Source of the DNA: Prevotella sp. CAG:617
GTDB lineage: Bacteria; Bacteroidota; Bacteroidia; Bacteroidales; Bacteroidaceae
Length of the DNA stretch: 5,097 nt
Assembly: GCA_000438115.1 (NCBI GenBank)
Contig: FR903558.1
Span: 1 to 5,097, forward strand
Direction of reading: 5' to 3'
Each line of letters starts with the position of its first letter. The stretch's first letter is position 1. Shown here piece after piece: positions 1 through 5,097 of the stretch. Made by a program: the position numbers and the translations under genes. The notes below the pieces were generated by a model. It made no database searches. It saw only the letters and a list, made by a program, of their open reading frames with translations, and was not told the origin of the DNA.

Positions 1-1
1 A

Positions 2-41
2 AGCCACCCCTGTTGGGCAGCGCGGCTGGCTCTTTATTTTT
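2..41 (+). terminator. Possible plus-strand terminator of a gene outside the window
   Basis: AGCCA (2-6) can pair with TGGCT (27-31), with a small inner CCC/GGG stem (8-10 with 15-17), and CTTTATTTTT follows. The stem is short and imperfect, and the sequence to the left is not visible. It would fit a plus-strand gene ending just before the window and converging on the operon. Bases 42-161 beyond it hold no gene that I can support. Confidence 0.2.
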
Positions 42-161
42 AGCGTATCTTAGACACAAACAGAAAGAATGTCGTGAATCCGTTTTTTATGCAGATTCAT
101 TACAGACGGAGGTATGTGGCGGAATTGTTGTTGAATCAAATGCAGATACGTGTACTTTGAA

Positions 162-182
162 TGAAACAATACTATGTATTGT
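162..182 (-). terminator. Hairpin just after the operon's last stop codon, possible weak terminator
   Basis: On the minus strand, ACAATAC and GTATTGT form a perfect 7-bp stem (166-172 with 176-182) around a three-base loop. The stem begins four bases beyond the TAA of the second GLPGLI gene. The following bases on that strand are TTTCATTC, only moderately U-rich, and the stem is AT-rich, so it would be a weak intrinsic terminator or a 3'-end stabilising hairpin. Confidence 0.35.
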
Positions 183-186
183 AACT

Positions 187-1086
187 TTAATGCCATTCTA
201 ACGGTTGATAATAATTATGGATATATTCCAATGAGCCGTCACTTCGTTCACGACATGGATATTTTATACCGTTCACCGAAATAAATGGAGTAATTCCCAA
301 TCTTTTTCTGGATTCAGCATTCAAAATAGCCATTCTCACATTGGTTTTATCATTGTACCATGGCAAACGCATCCATTGCGGGTCACATTTTATTTTGTTC
401 CTGGTCTTAATAAAGGTTTCCCGTTTGGTTTCTTGTATTGAATAATCGCTATTGCTTGATTTGGTAATAATTTGATCTTCAACATTAAAAATAGAATGAG
501 CATGAAAAGTATGTACACCAGTCTTGTCCTGAGCATACAATACTAATCCCGGGAGACCTGCGAGTTTCCATGGACCTGAAGATACAGGAATCTCGTCTGT
601 ATACCAAACCATCCATTCCCTTCCGCCATATTGTAAACGGGCATAACGACATTTATAATCCAAAATCATTGAATCACCTGAAAGAAGCGTCCAATGTAAT
701 GAGTCAGTGGACTCTTCGTATGAGAAGAAAGAAGGATGCAATGATTCCTCAACTGTCAAAGTTCCCTCATTCGGGTAATTTTGTAAAACCCACAGATGCT
801 CATCTCTACGGCAATCTTCTTTTGTCAGACCTTGCATTTCATCCGGAAGATATTTTTTTTGAGAAGTATAAGTTGAAAGGTCGCCATATTTGTGGATTCT
901 TTCTCCTACTTCAAGGATACTGAAAAAAGAATCTACCACAGCCACATGGTCTTTGTCCGTTGTTTGTATATAATGAGTATACAAGCAGCAAAATGAAGCC
1001 TTATCAATCTTGTCTTGTTGAGCATTGCAGAATAAAGAGAAGATAAGGCATGACGAAACAATACAGACTAATTTGTACTTATTCAT
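187..1086 (-). CDS. GLPGLI family exported protein (second paralogue of the locus)
   Basis: A 299-residue protein of the GLPGLI (Porph_ging, TIGR01200) family, which is exported, found in Bacteroidota and of unknown biochemical function. Residues 1-23 form a good signal peptide: MNKYK basic start, hydrophobic VCIVSSCLIFSLF, and a CNAQ cleavage region. The family core is at residues 144-183, with YKC at 144-146, GGREW at 154-158, WY, then GPWKLAGLPGLVL, in which GLPGLV sits at 177-182. Length is normal for the family and the frame is intact. It is the last gene of a minus-strand operon, starting 75 bases after the stop of the receptor gene; I see no convincing promoter in that gap. It resembles the first gene of the operon along its whole mature length (LY..YI.TTD..H...DS..SILE.G near the N-terminus; YQPLE near the C-terminus). 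The start is chosen because it begins the signal peptide, with an A-rich leader and no strong Shine-Dalgarno. A role as a periplasmic or surface partner of the adjacent receptor is inference. Confidence 0.93.
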   Translation of the reverse strand: MNKYKLVCIVSSCLIFSLFCNAQQDKIDKASFCCLYTHYIQTTDKDHVAVVDSFFSILEVGERIHKYGDLSTYTSQKKYLPDEMQGLTKEDCRRDEHLWVLQNYPNEGTLTVEESLHPSFFSYEESTDSLHWTLLSGDSMILDYKCRYARLQYGGREWMVWYTDEIPVSSGPWKLAGLPGLVLYAQDKTGVHTFHAHSIFNVEDQIITKSSNSDYSIQETKRETFIKTRNKIKCDPQWMRLPWYNDKTNVRMAILNAESRKRLGITPFISVNGIKYPCRERSDGSLEYIHNYYQPLEWH

Positions 1087-1161
1087 TGCTATTAGGCTTT
1101 AGGTATTTGATAATTTGTTCTTCTATTGCATAGATATTTCTAAATTTGGAATGGCAATCTA

Positions 1162-3276
1162 TTACGGCATACATATGAATGAGATTAGAAATTCTCTTCC
1201 ACGTAACAGATAATCATAGTTATAAGAATTCAATCCGCTGTACACTGTATAACAATAATTCTTTTTATTAAGCAGGTTGTTCATTTCCAGACGTAAACGA
1301 ATTTTTCTGCGTAGTTTATATTCCGCACGGGCATCTAACAACATGGCTGTTTTGTGGTTTCCGTCAGCCAGTGTCGTATATCGCCATTCTCCACCAGCAT
1401 GGAAATTCAAAATTTCTATCGGGCTGTAAGTAAGGTTGAAGCGTTGGTTGTAGTTGGTATAGTTGCTGCGCTGTTCTGGCAACTCTTGCTGTGTGAATGT
1501 TCCTTCGGCACGATAGAAGGCTTCCAGCTGCATGATGGGATTTGAACGCACCTCCACATAACCTCCATACCCGCTGCCATAGACCGTGGTCTGTTTGCCG
1601 GAAGAAAGCATTTGGGCATTCGACCATGTATAATGTCCTCCGATAACTATATTTGTTTTAGCTGTCAGCAGATATTTTGAAACTTTGGCATCTATATAAA
1701 TATTATCATCAGTATTCTCCACTTGTTGTTCTGTAAGAGACAAGTTGTTGCCATTCATATCTTGTCCATGCATGATGTTGCTGAAGTTGCGGGTATAGCT
1801 GACACTTGTATTGAGAAACCAGAACGATAATGGAGATTGCCATTCATAGACCAGTCTCGAACGACTGGTACGGTTGGTGCCAAAGATACCGGAACGGGTC
1901 TGTATCGTGTGATAATCAGTCTGAATCGGATTCCCTAAAAGAGAGAAATAGTCTCCGTAATTGTGCCACCAATCCGTGCGACCGTCAAAACTGGATTTTG
2001 CATCAAGGATGAAGTGAAAGAACAAGCTGGCATCCGTAAAGCCACGATTGAATTTCATTCGACGGTTGGCCAAATTGTTCTTATAATCATTTCGCAGAAA
2101 TTTTAATGGTACATCTGCACCGATACGAAACCGACGGTTGTCAGTTTGAAAATCAAGACTGGGAGCTGCATTCAACAGTATGTCATAACCGACAAGGTCG
2201 TTACCAGCGGATGCTGGCTCACTAATTAAATTTGTTTGTAAGGAACCTGTGTTCAGCATAAAGGTAACCGGAATTGCAAGAGTGAGACCCGGCAGCACCT
2301 CATAGCCAGTATAGAACCATTCGCGTGATTTAAACATACGGCTTTTAGCATGCTGGAGCGCAAATCTTTTATTATTTAAACTAATATCCAAAGTCCCTTC
2401 GGGGGATTCGGAGTATTGCAAATCACTTTTGAAATGCCATTTCCAGTTTTTTTGTTTCCGAACTAATGAAAACGCATTACGAAGCCCCAAGGCATCCTGT
2501 GCTTGCATTTGCTGATACTCGTCACTATTATTTACGACATCGCCTTTTGCATCAGCAAAATGCCCATACATGGAAAATGTATTCTCTATTAACTGCCTGT
2601 CCTTGTTTGACCGGAATTCTATGTCAATAGTAGCTTTATGCTTTTTTTGTGTGAAGTCCAACTGTTCCTTGGTCTCGTAAAGCATATCCCCCATTGGGTA
2701 TCGCGAACTGACCGTATAGCCATAATTGGTTTTTTCATGAGTGTAGTTGGCATTTATTTTTAATTGGTTGTCATCGCTTAAACGCTGTAAGGCATTTGCG
2801 CTGAATAATTCATTGCGCCTGTCTTTGTAGCGATATTCAGCAAATGGAGGCCGACTTCCGGAGAGCAGCGGAAGAACTTGTTCTGCACCGGAATTCCATG
2901 ATATTGCACCAAAATGAGTTATCGATTCATCGACCCCCAATCTTCCTTCATTGGAAAGTTTTAGAGTCGTGAGCAACTGAAATTTCTTGCGGAACAGCAT
3001 GGCTGTACCGCTAATACCGTAAAGCGGGTGTTTTTCTTCTATACCTGCCCGTGCCTCGTACGTACCGAATGGCTTGATTTTGGCTTTGTCCGCCAGCCGG
3101 ATGTTCAGTGCTACATCGTTGGTTAATTCATCTTTAAATACTTTGTTGTGTTGGTGATGGCGCAGGACTTCCACCCCAGTCACCTTGTCTACGGGAATAT
3201 TGCGAGTTGCCAGATTGTAGCGTCCGCCCAACAGGTCTAATCCTTCTATATAGAATTGACTGATATCGCGTCCCAT
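1162..3276 (-). CDS. C-terminal fragment of the receptor: plug remainder and outer-membrane beta-barrel
   Basis: A 704-residue open frame beginning at the first ATG after the internal TAG; 27 further codons between them (3357-3277) are also open and clearly coding (NLEDGLKRIPGITV). It holds the later plug motif FYIEGLDLLGGRYNLAT at residues 8-24 and VEVLRHHQ at 36-43, then many alternating aromatic/polar strands typical of outer-membrane barrels (for example WFLNTSVSYTRNF, LNFHAGGEWRY, and IRLRLEMNNLLNKKNY near the C-terminus). The fragment has no signal peptide, so translated alone from this ATG it should stay in the cytoplasm. I see no Shine-Dalgarno at the ATG, and it lies inside the plug coding sequence, so it is not a natural start. 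Family assignment to TonB-dependent-receptor-like barrels is firm; the substrate is unknown. Confidence 0.8.
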   Translation of the reverse strand: MGRDISQFYIEGLDLLGGRYNLATRNIPVDKVTGVEVLRHHQHNKVFKDELTNDVALNIRLADKAKIKPFGTYEARAGIEEKHPLYGISGTAMLFRKKFQLLTTLKLSNEGRLGVDESITHFGAISWNSGAEQVLPLLSGSRPPFAEYRYKDRRNELFSANALQRLSDDNQLKINANYTHEKTNYGYTVSSRYPMGDMLYETKEQLDFTQKKHKATIDIEFRSNKDRQLIENTFSMYGHFADAKGDVVNNSDEYQQMQAQDALGLRNAFSLVRKQKNWKWHFKSDLQYSESPEGTLDISLNNKRFALQHAKSRMFKSREWFYTGYEVLPGLTLAIPVTFMLNTGSLQTNLISEPASAGNDLVGYDILLNAAPSLDFQTDNRRFRIGADVPLKFLRNDYKNNLANRRMKFNRGFTDASLFFHFILDAKSSFDGRTDWWHNYGDYFSLLGNPIQTDYHTIQTRSGIFGTNRTSRSRLVYEWQSPLSFWFLNTSVSYTRNFSNIMHGQDMNGNNLSLTEQQVENTDDNIYIDAKVSKYLLTAKTNIVIGGHYTWSNAQMLSSGKQTTVYGSGYGGYVEVRSNPIMQLEAFYRAEGTFTQQELPEQRSNYTNYNQRFNLTYSPIEILNFHAGGEWRYTTLADGNHKTAMLLDARAEYKLRRKIRLRLEMNNLLNKKNYCYTVYSGLNSYNYDYLLRGREFLISFICMP

Positions 3277-3357
3277 ATAACTAATGGCTCCATCATCACT
3301 GACAGTGATTCCTGGAATTCGTTTTAGTCCGTCCTCCAGGTTGAGATCTGTTCCCGT

Positions 3358-3768
3358 CTAGAACTGTCCCATAGAGAACCGTAAGGTGTCGCCTTTTTGA
3401 ATTACGGGTGGAGCTTTTACAATTACTTCACGCAATGTGGCATCACCTGCTATCATTATAGTTGATAAAGAAGTTTTTCCGACGGGCAAATCATGGGTCT
3501 GTTTTTTATAGTTCAGCTTGCTGAAGCTGACTGTGAGTAGGCGTTTTGCATAGGTTTCAGGTATGGTTAACCTGTAACTTCCGTCTGATTTACTGCTTCC
3601 GAAAGCTACACATTTCTCATGGTCATACACATTTATAATGACACCGGCCAAAGACTTTCGGTCTTCTGTCATTACGTTTCCGCTTAATGTGCGTTGAGCG
3701 GAGGCCGTAAGAGTGCAGAGCATAACAGCAAGGGAGGCAAGAAAAATCCGTTTCTGGGTATTTTTCAT
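3358..3768 (-). CDS. N-terminal fragment of the receptor: signal peptide plus carboxypeptidase-regulatory-like domain
   Basis: A 136-residue product ending at the internal TAG. It has a clean signal peptide (MKNTQKRIFLASLAVMLC, cleavage near ASA/Q at 24/25) and a complete carboxypeptidase-regulatory-like fold: RTLSGNV strand, SLAGV at 39-43, DGSYRL at 62-67, then LREVIVKAPPVIQKGDTLRF leading into the plug. It stops about 25 residues past the end of the domain. The product could be exported as a small beta-sandwich protein, but with no barrel it has no obvious receptor role. The ATG overlaps the TGA of the upstream GLPGLI gene (bases 3765-3768). Automated annotation would probably call this a short 'carboxypeptidase-like regulatory domain' protein; it is better understood as the front of the interrupted receptor gene. 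Confidence 0.8.
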   Translation of the reverse strand: MKNTQKRIFLASLAVMLCTLTASAQRTLSGNVMTEDRKSLAGVIINVYDHEKCVAFGSSKSDGSYRLTIPETYAKRLLTVSFSKLNYKKQTHDLPVGKTSLSTIMIAGDATLREVIVKAPPVIQKGDTLRFSMGQF

Positions 3769-4703
3769 TTCAATTCAAGCGGTTGGAAGTAATTAAATAT
3801 ATAGCGCATCAATCCGTTTTCTCCATCCTGTGCGTATCTTGTTGGATAAGATACGCTATTTATTGTTAGATGAGGGCCATGTTTTTTGTAGAATTCATGG
3901 GGACGTAAGACAAAATCAGCATTAACTTGGTCATGGAAATAAGGTTGGGTCATGTAACGTTCATTCATTTTAATTTTGTTACGGTGAGCTATGAATTCGT
4001 CTCTTGTTGTCTTTTTGTCTAAAGCATTATCTTCATTGGTAATGACCTGGTGTGTAGTCTTTAGCAAGGAATAGGCCTCAAAGCGATGTGTTTTCGTAAG
4101 GTCTTCTGCTTTTAAAATAAGCCCGGGAAGGCCGCATAATTTCCACGGGCCACTATTGACCGGCAAGTCCGGCGCATACCAAGCTGTCCATTCTCTTCCT
4201 CCGTATGTAAGACGCGCTTTCAGGCATTTGTAACCCATTACCATTGTTGAACCGGACTCCAATTCCCAATTGGCAGGTATTGGCTCCTGATAAACAAAAT
4301 ATGCAGGATGCAAAAATTCCCGGATTTTCATAGTATCATTTTTAAGATACTGAAGAAATGCGAATGTGTATGCGTTGATGTTGGGGTTGAACATATCTAC
4401 CATGATATTCTTTATGGCTTCGGGAACGTTTCTTTTGGTATAGGCATATCGGGTAAGATCTTCATATTTGGTAATGCTGTCTCCTATTTCCAATATGCTT
4501 AATATAGAGTCGGTAACATTTTTATGTTCACGATCTTTTGTGGCAATATAATATTTGTAGAGAACACAAATCCGGCAACTATCTATGGAAACTGCGGTGG
4601 TTGTCTGTGTAAAAAACAGAAACATAAAAGCCACGCATACCTGAGACGCATAGCCTTCGTTAAGAATTTGAGCATATAACGTAATCTCATGATTTGAATA
4701 CAT
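3765..4703 (-). CDS. GLPGLI family exported protein (first gene of the operon), 5' end doubtful
   Basis: A 312-residue member of the GLPGLI (Porph_ging, TIGR01200) family. The core is intact: YKC at 158-160, YGGREW at 167-172, AWY, then GPWKLC and GLPGLI at 191-196. The mature part aligns with the other GLPGLI protein from IDSCRICVLYKYYIATKD (from residue 40) to YFQPLE at the end. The N-terminus is odd: residues 1-21 (MYSNHEITLYAQILNEGYASQ) are acidic and not signal-like, although VCVAFMFLFF and TTTAVS follow. A better signal peptide lies in another frame, starting at ATG 4711 or 4651, and would join this frame if the T6 run (4616-4611) had one more T. The annotated start is therefore only the longest in-frame ATG. 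The TGA stop overlaps the receptor's ATG, so the two are coupled. The function is unknown; export to the envelope is expected from the family. Confidence 0.88.
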   Translation of the reverse strand: MYSNHEITLYAQILNEGYASQVCVAFMFLFFTQTTTAVSIDSCRICVLYKYYIATKDREHKNVTDSILSILEIGDSITKYEDLTRYAYTKRNVPEAIKNIMVDMFNPNINAYTFAFLQYLKNDTMKIREFLHPAYFVYQEPIPANWELESGSTMVMGYKCLKARLTYGGREWTAWYAPDLPVNSGPWKLCGLPGLILKAEDLTKTHRFEAYSLLKTTHQVITNEDNALDKKTTRDEFIAHRNKIKMNERYMTQPYFHDQVNADFVLRPHEFYKKHGPHLTINSVSYPTRYAQDGENGLMRYIFNYFQPLELK

Positions 4704-4803
4704 TTTTTCATACGTATATTTCTTTTAATTGCACAAGGTTCTTTATCTAATCGCGGAGGCTACACGTACATCTCTGTAAGCAGGTCAGGCATAACCTTTC
4801 TTG

Positions 4804-4843
4804 TTGATATCAAGTAAGAATGTCACAAATATAATGATATCAA
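4804..4843. promoter_or_regulatory. Twin palindromes flanking the -7 box, candidate operator pair
   Basis: TTGATATCAA at 4804-4813 is a perfect 10-bp palindrome. A second copy of its core, TGATATCA at 4835-4842 (extended TGATATCAA to 4843), lies with its centre exactly 30 bp away, close to three helical turns. The first copy lies just downstream of the predicted transcript start and the second just upstream of the -7 box, so a dimeric regulator bound to both would cover the promoter. No regulator gene is in the window. The operator role is inferred from symmetry and placement only. Confidence 0.4.
4826..4833 (-). promoter_or_regulatory. Candidate -7 promoter element of the GLPGLI/receptor operon
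   Basis: Read on the minus strand this is TATATTTG, an exact match to the Bacteroides -7 consensus TAnnTTTG. It lies about 115-120 bases before the start region of the first GLPGLI gene, which would give a transcript start near 4819 and a leader of about 110 bases. The usual -33 TTTG is absent; at the expected distance lies the nine-base G run (minus strand). Orientation, position and lack of an upstream gene fit an operon promoter, but the match is short in AT-rich DNA. Confidence 0.5.
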
Positions 4844-4853
4844 ATGTTTTTTA

Positions 4854-4862
4854 CCCCCCCCC
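4854..4862. repeat. Nine-base poly-C (poly-G on minus) tract upstream of the operon promoter
   Basis: Nine consecutive C residues on the plus strand, by far the longest G/C homopolymer in this AT-rich window. On the minus strand the G run occupies roughly the -33 position relative to the -7 box at 4826-4833. Tracts of this kind change length by slipped-strand mispairing and can alter promoter spacing. They are also prone to sequencing and assembly length errors. Confidence 0.6.
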
Positions 4863-4919
4863 ATTGATTTTAACATAGATTGACATTCGGGAAGCCCAGT
4901 ATGACGTGAGGAACATGTC

Positions 4920-4927
4920 TATATTTG
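4920..4927 (+). promoter_or_regulatory. Candidate divergent -7 promoter element
   Basis: TATATTTG on the plus strand exactly matches TAnnTTTG and points away from the operon. No TTTG is found at -33 spacing. A transcript starting near 4934 would run into the hairpin terminator at 4988-5025. The support is the motif match plus the correctly oriented terminator; by itself the motif is weak. Confidence 0.3.
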
Positions 4928-4933
4928 CCAAAG

Positions 4934-5025
4934 GTGTATGTTTTTCTGTGAAGGCTGGATGAAAACCGTTTATGGATATTTTGTAGAAGATTCAAGACTG
5001 TTGGTCTGTCTTGAATTTATTTTTA
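4934..5025 (+). ncRNA. Candidate ~90-nt small RNA, divergent from the operon
   Basis: The interval begins a few bases after a plus-strand TATATTTG box and ends at a strong hairpin with a T-rich tail. No convincing gene occupies it: the only plus-strand frame of note (4938-5051, 37 codons) runs straight through the terminator hairpin and has no recognisable sequence. The region is not a family I recognise. The 5' end is a guess from promoter spacing. It could instead be a terminator for transcription arriving from elsewhere. Confidence 0.25.
4988..5025 (+). terminator. Rho-independent terminator, plus strand
   Basis: ATTCAAGAC at 4990-4998 pairs perfectly with GTCTTGAAT at 5008-5016 around a 9-base loop. 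A G-U and an A-U pair can extend the stem outward to 4988/5018. The T-rich tail (TTTATTTTTAAT) follows on the plus strand. On the minus strand the stem is followed by CTTCTACAAAA, which is not a U-tract, so termination should be for plus-strand transcripts. No plus-strand gene lies immediately upstream, which is why a small RNA is suggested. Confidence 0.6.
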
Positions 5026-5062
5026 ATGTACGCTCACATGCGGGCGGATAATCGTGCGGCTG

Positions 5063-5097
5063 AGGCGGCGAAAAAAGGTCCCGCCTGAGATTTTTTT
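5063..5097 (+). terminator. Possible second terminator-like hairpin at the window edge
   Basis: AGGCGG at 5063-5068 pairs with CCGCCT at 5081-5086 around a 12-base A-rich loop. GAGA and at least seven T residues follow up to the end of the window. The local sequence is markedly GC-rich compared with its surroundings. The four bases between stem and T run are unfavourable, and the T run is cut by the window edge, so confidence is limited. Confidence 0.4.

Larger units (their letters stand above)
1162..3768 (-). pseudogene. TonB-dependent receptor-like outer-membrane barrel, interrupted by an in-frame amber codon
   Basis: Read as one frame this is an 868-codon gene with a single internal stop: TAG at 3360-3358, codon 137. 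The frame is identical on both sides, so this is a nonsense codon and not a frameshift. Domain order: signal peptide 1-24 (MKNTQKR, hydrophobic core, ASA/Q), carboxypeptidase-regulatory-like beta-sandwich about 26-110 (SLAGV, DGSYRL), a linker LREVIVKAPP, a plug-like region from about 125 to 240 (LEDGLKRIPGITV just after the stop, then FYIEGLDLLGGRYN), then a long beta-barrel to the C-terminus. In this family the stretch from KGDTLRF through NLED..KR.PGI is continuous, so the stop falls inside the plug. The gene starts within the stop of the GLPGLI gene before it (ATGA overlap), which implies translational coupling. The protein ends ISFICMP, without the terminal aromatic residue common in barrels. 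If the stop is real and not read through, no exported barrel is made. A sequencing error, amber suppression or strain-specific inactivation cannot be separated from this sequence. Confidence 0.85.

Noticed and set aside
1..201. A plus-strand frame open from the left edge to TAA at 199-201, with TTG at 13 as a possible start
   Set aside because: It has no family-like sequence, its start is not credible, it reads through a hairpin and it overlaps the end of the GLPGLI gene. A partial gene entering from the left cannot be excluded, but nothing supports it.
570..923. A 117-codon plus-strand open frame
   Set aside because: It lies wholly opposite the intact second GLPGLI gene, has no recognisable domain and no promoter, and reads as an antisense shadow.
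1087..1161. A TATCTATG sequence in the gap before the second GLPGLI gene, as a separate promoter
   Set aside because: It has one mismatch to TAnnTTTG and no -33 element. The short gap and shared strand fit cotranscription with the receptor better.
1364..1627. Alternative-frame open stretches inside the barrel gene, on both strands (including 1354-1545 and 1830-2012 on plus)
   Set aside because: They sit inside a clearly coding barrel frame and have low-quality compositions typical of shadows.
4308..4502. A 64-codon plus-strand open frame
   Set aside because: It is antisense to the first GLPGLI gene and has no independent support.
4760..4792. A 10-codon minus-strand leader peptide (MPDLLTEMYV) in the predicted 5' leader
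   Set aside because: It is too short to support. AAAGG lies only two bases before its ATG, and no attenuator-like structure is evident after it.
4735..4798. AAGGTT (4735-4740) and AACCTT (4793-4798) inverted repeat in the leader, as a possible riboswitch
   Set aside because: A 6-bp stem enclosing 52 bases is expected by chance, and no known riboswitch core is recognisable.
4938..5051. A 37-codon plus-strand frame starting MFFCEGWMKTVYGYF
   Set aside because: It runs through the perfect terminator hairpin and has no identifiable homology or ribosome site; the hairpin explanation is better.

Overview
The window looks like a chromosomal fragment from a member of the Bacteroidota, most likely the order Bacteroidales. 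Two genes carry the GLPGLI motif (Porph_ging / TIGR01200 family, essentially restricted to this phylum). The third is a TonB-dependent-receptor-like outer-membrane barrel with an N-terminal carboxypeptidase-regulatory domain, also typical of the phylum. Intergenic DNA is AT-rich, leaders are A-rich rather than Shine-Dalgarno-rich, and two perfect copies of the Bacteroides -7 promoter element (TAnnTTTG) are present. I cannot place the genus.

All recognisable protein genes lie on the minus strand and read right to left: GLPGLI protein 1 (4703 to 3765), the receptor (3768 to 1162) and GLPGLI protein 2 (1086 to 187). The first two overlap by four bases (ATGA) and the third follows after 75 bases, so this is very probably one operon. 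The two GLPGLI proteins are clear paralogues flanking one receptor. GLPGLI proteins are exported and of unknown biochemical function; the arrangement suggests an envelope system in which two exported partners serve one outer-membrane receptor (inference).

The operon appears damaged or switchable in two places. The receptor has a single in-frame TAG at codon 137 of an otherwise open 868-codon frame. It splits the gene between the carboxypeptidase-regulatory domain and the plug/barrel with no change of frame. GLPGLI protein 1 has a poor signal peptide in its own frame, whereas a good one (MKK or MRLR start) lies in another frame and would join the mature protein if a T6 run were one base longer.

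The 394 bases to the right of the operon (4704-5097) hold no convincing protein gene. They contain a likely operon promoter (perfect -7 box, 4826-4833 minus) flanked by two TTGATATCAA-type palindromes exactly 30 bp apart, a nine-C homopolymer just upstream, a divergent -7-like box (4920-4927 plus) followed by a strong hairpin terminator (a candidate ~90-nt small RNA), and a second hairpin with a T7 tail at the window edge. On the left, 1-186 holds a small hairpin just behind the operon's last stop codon and no gene I can support.
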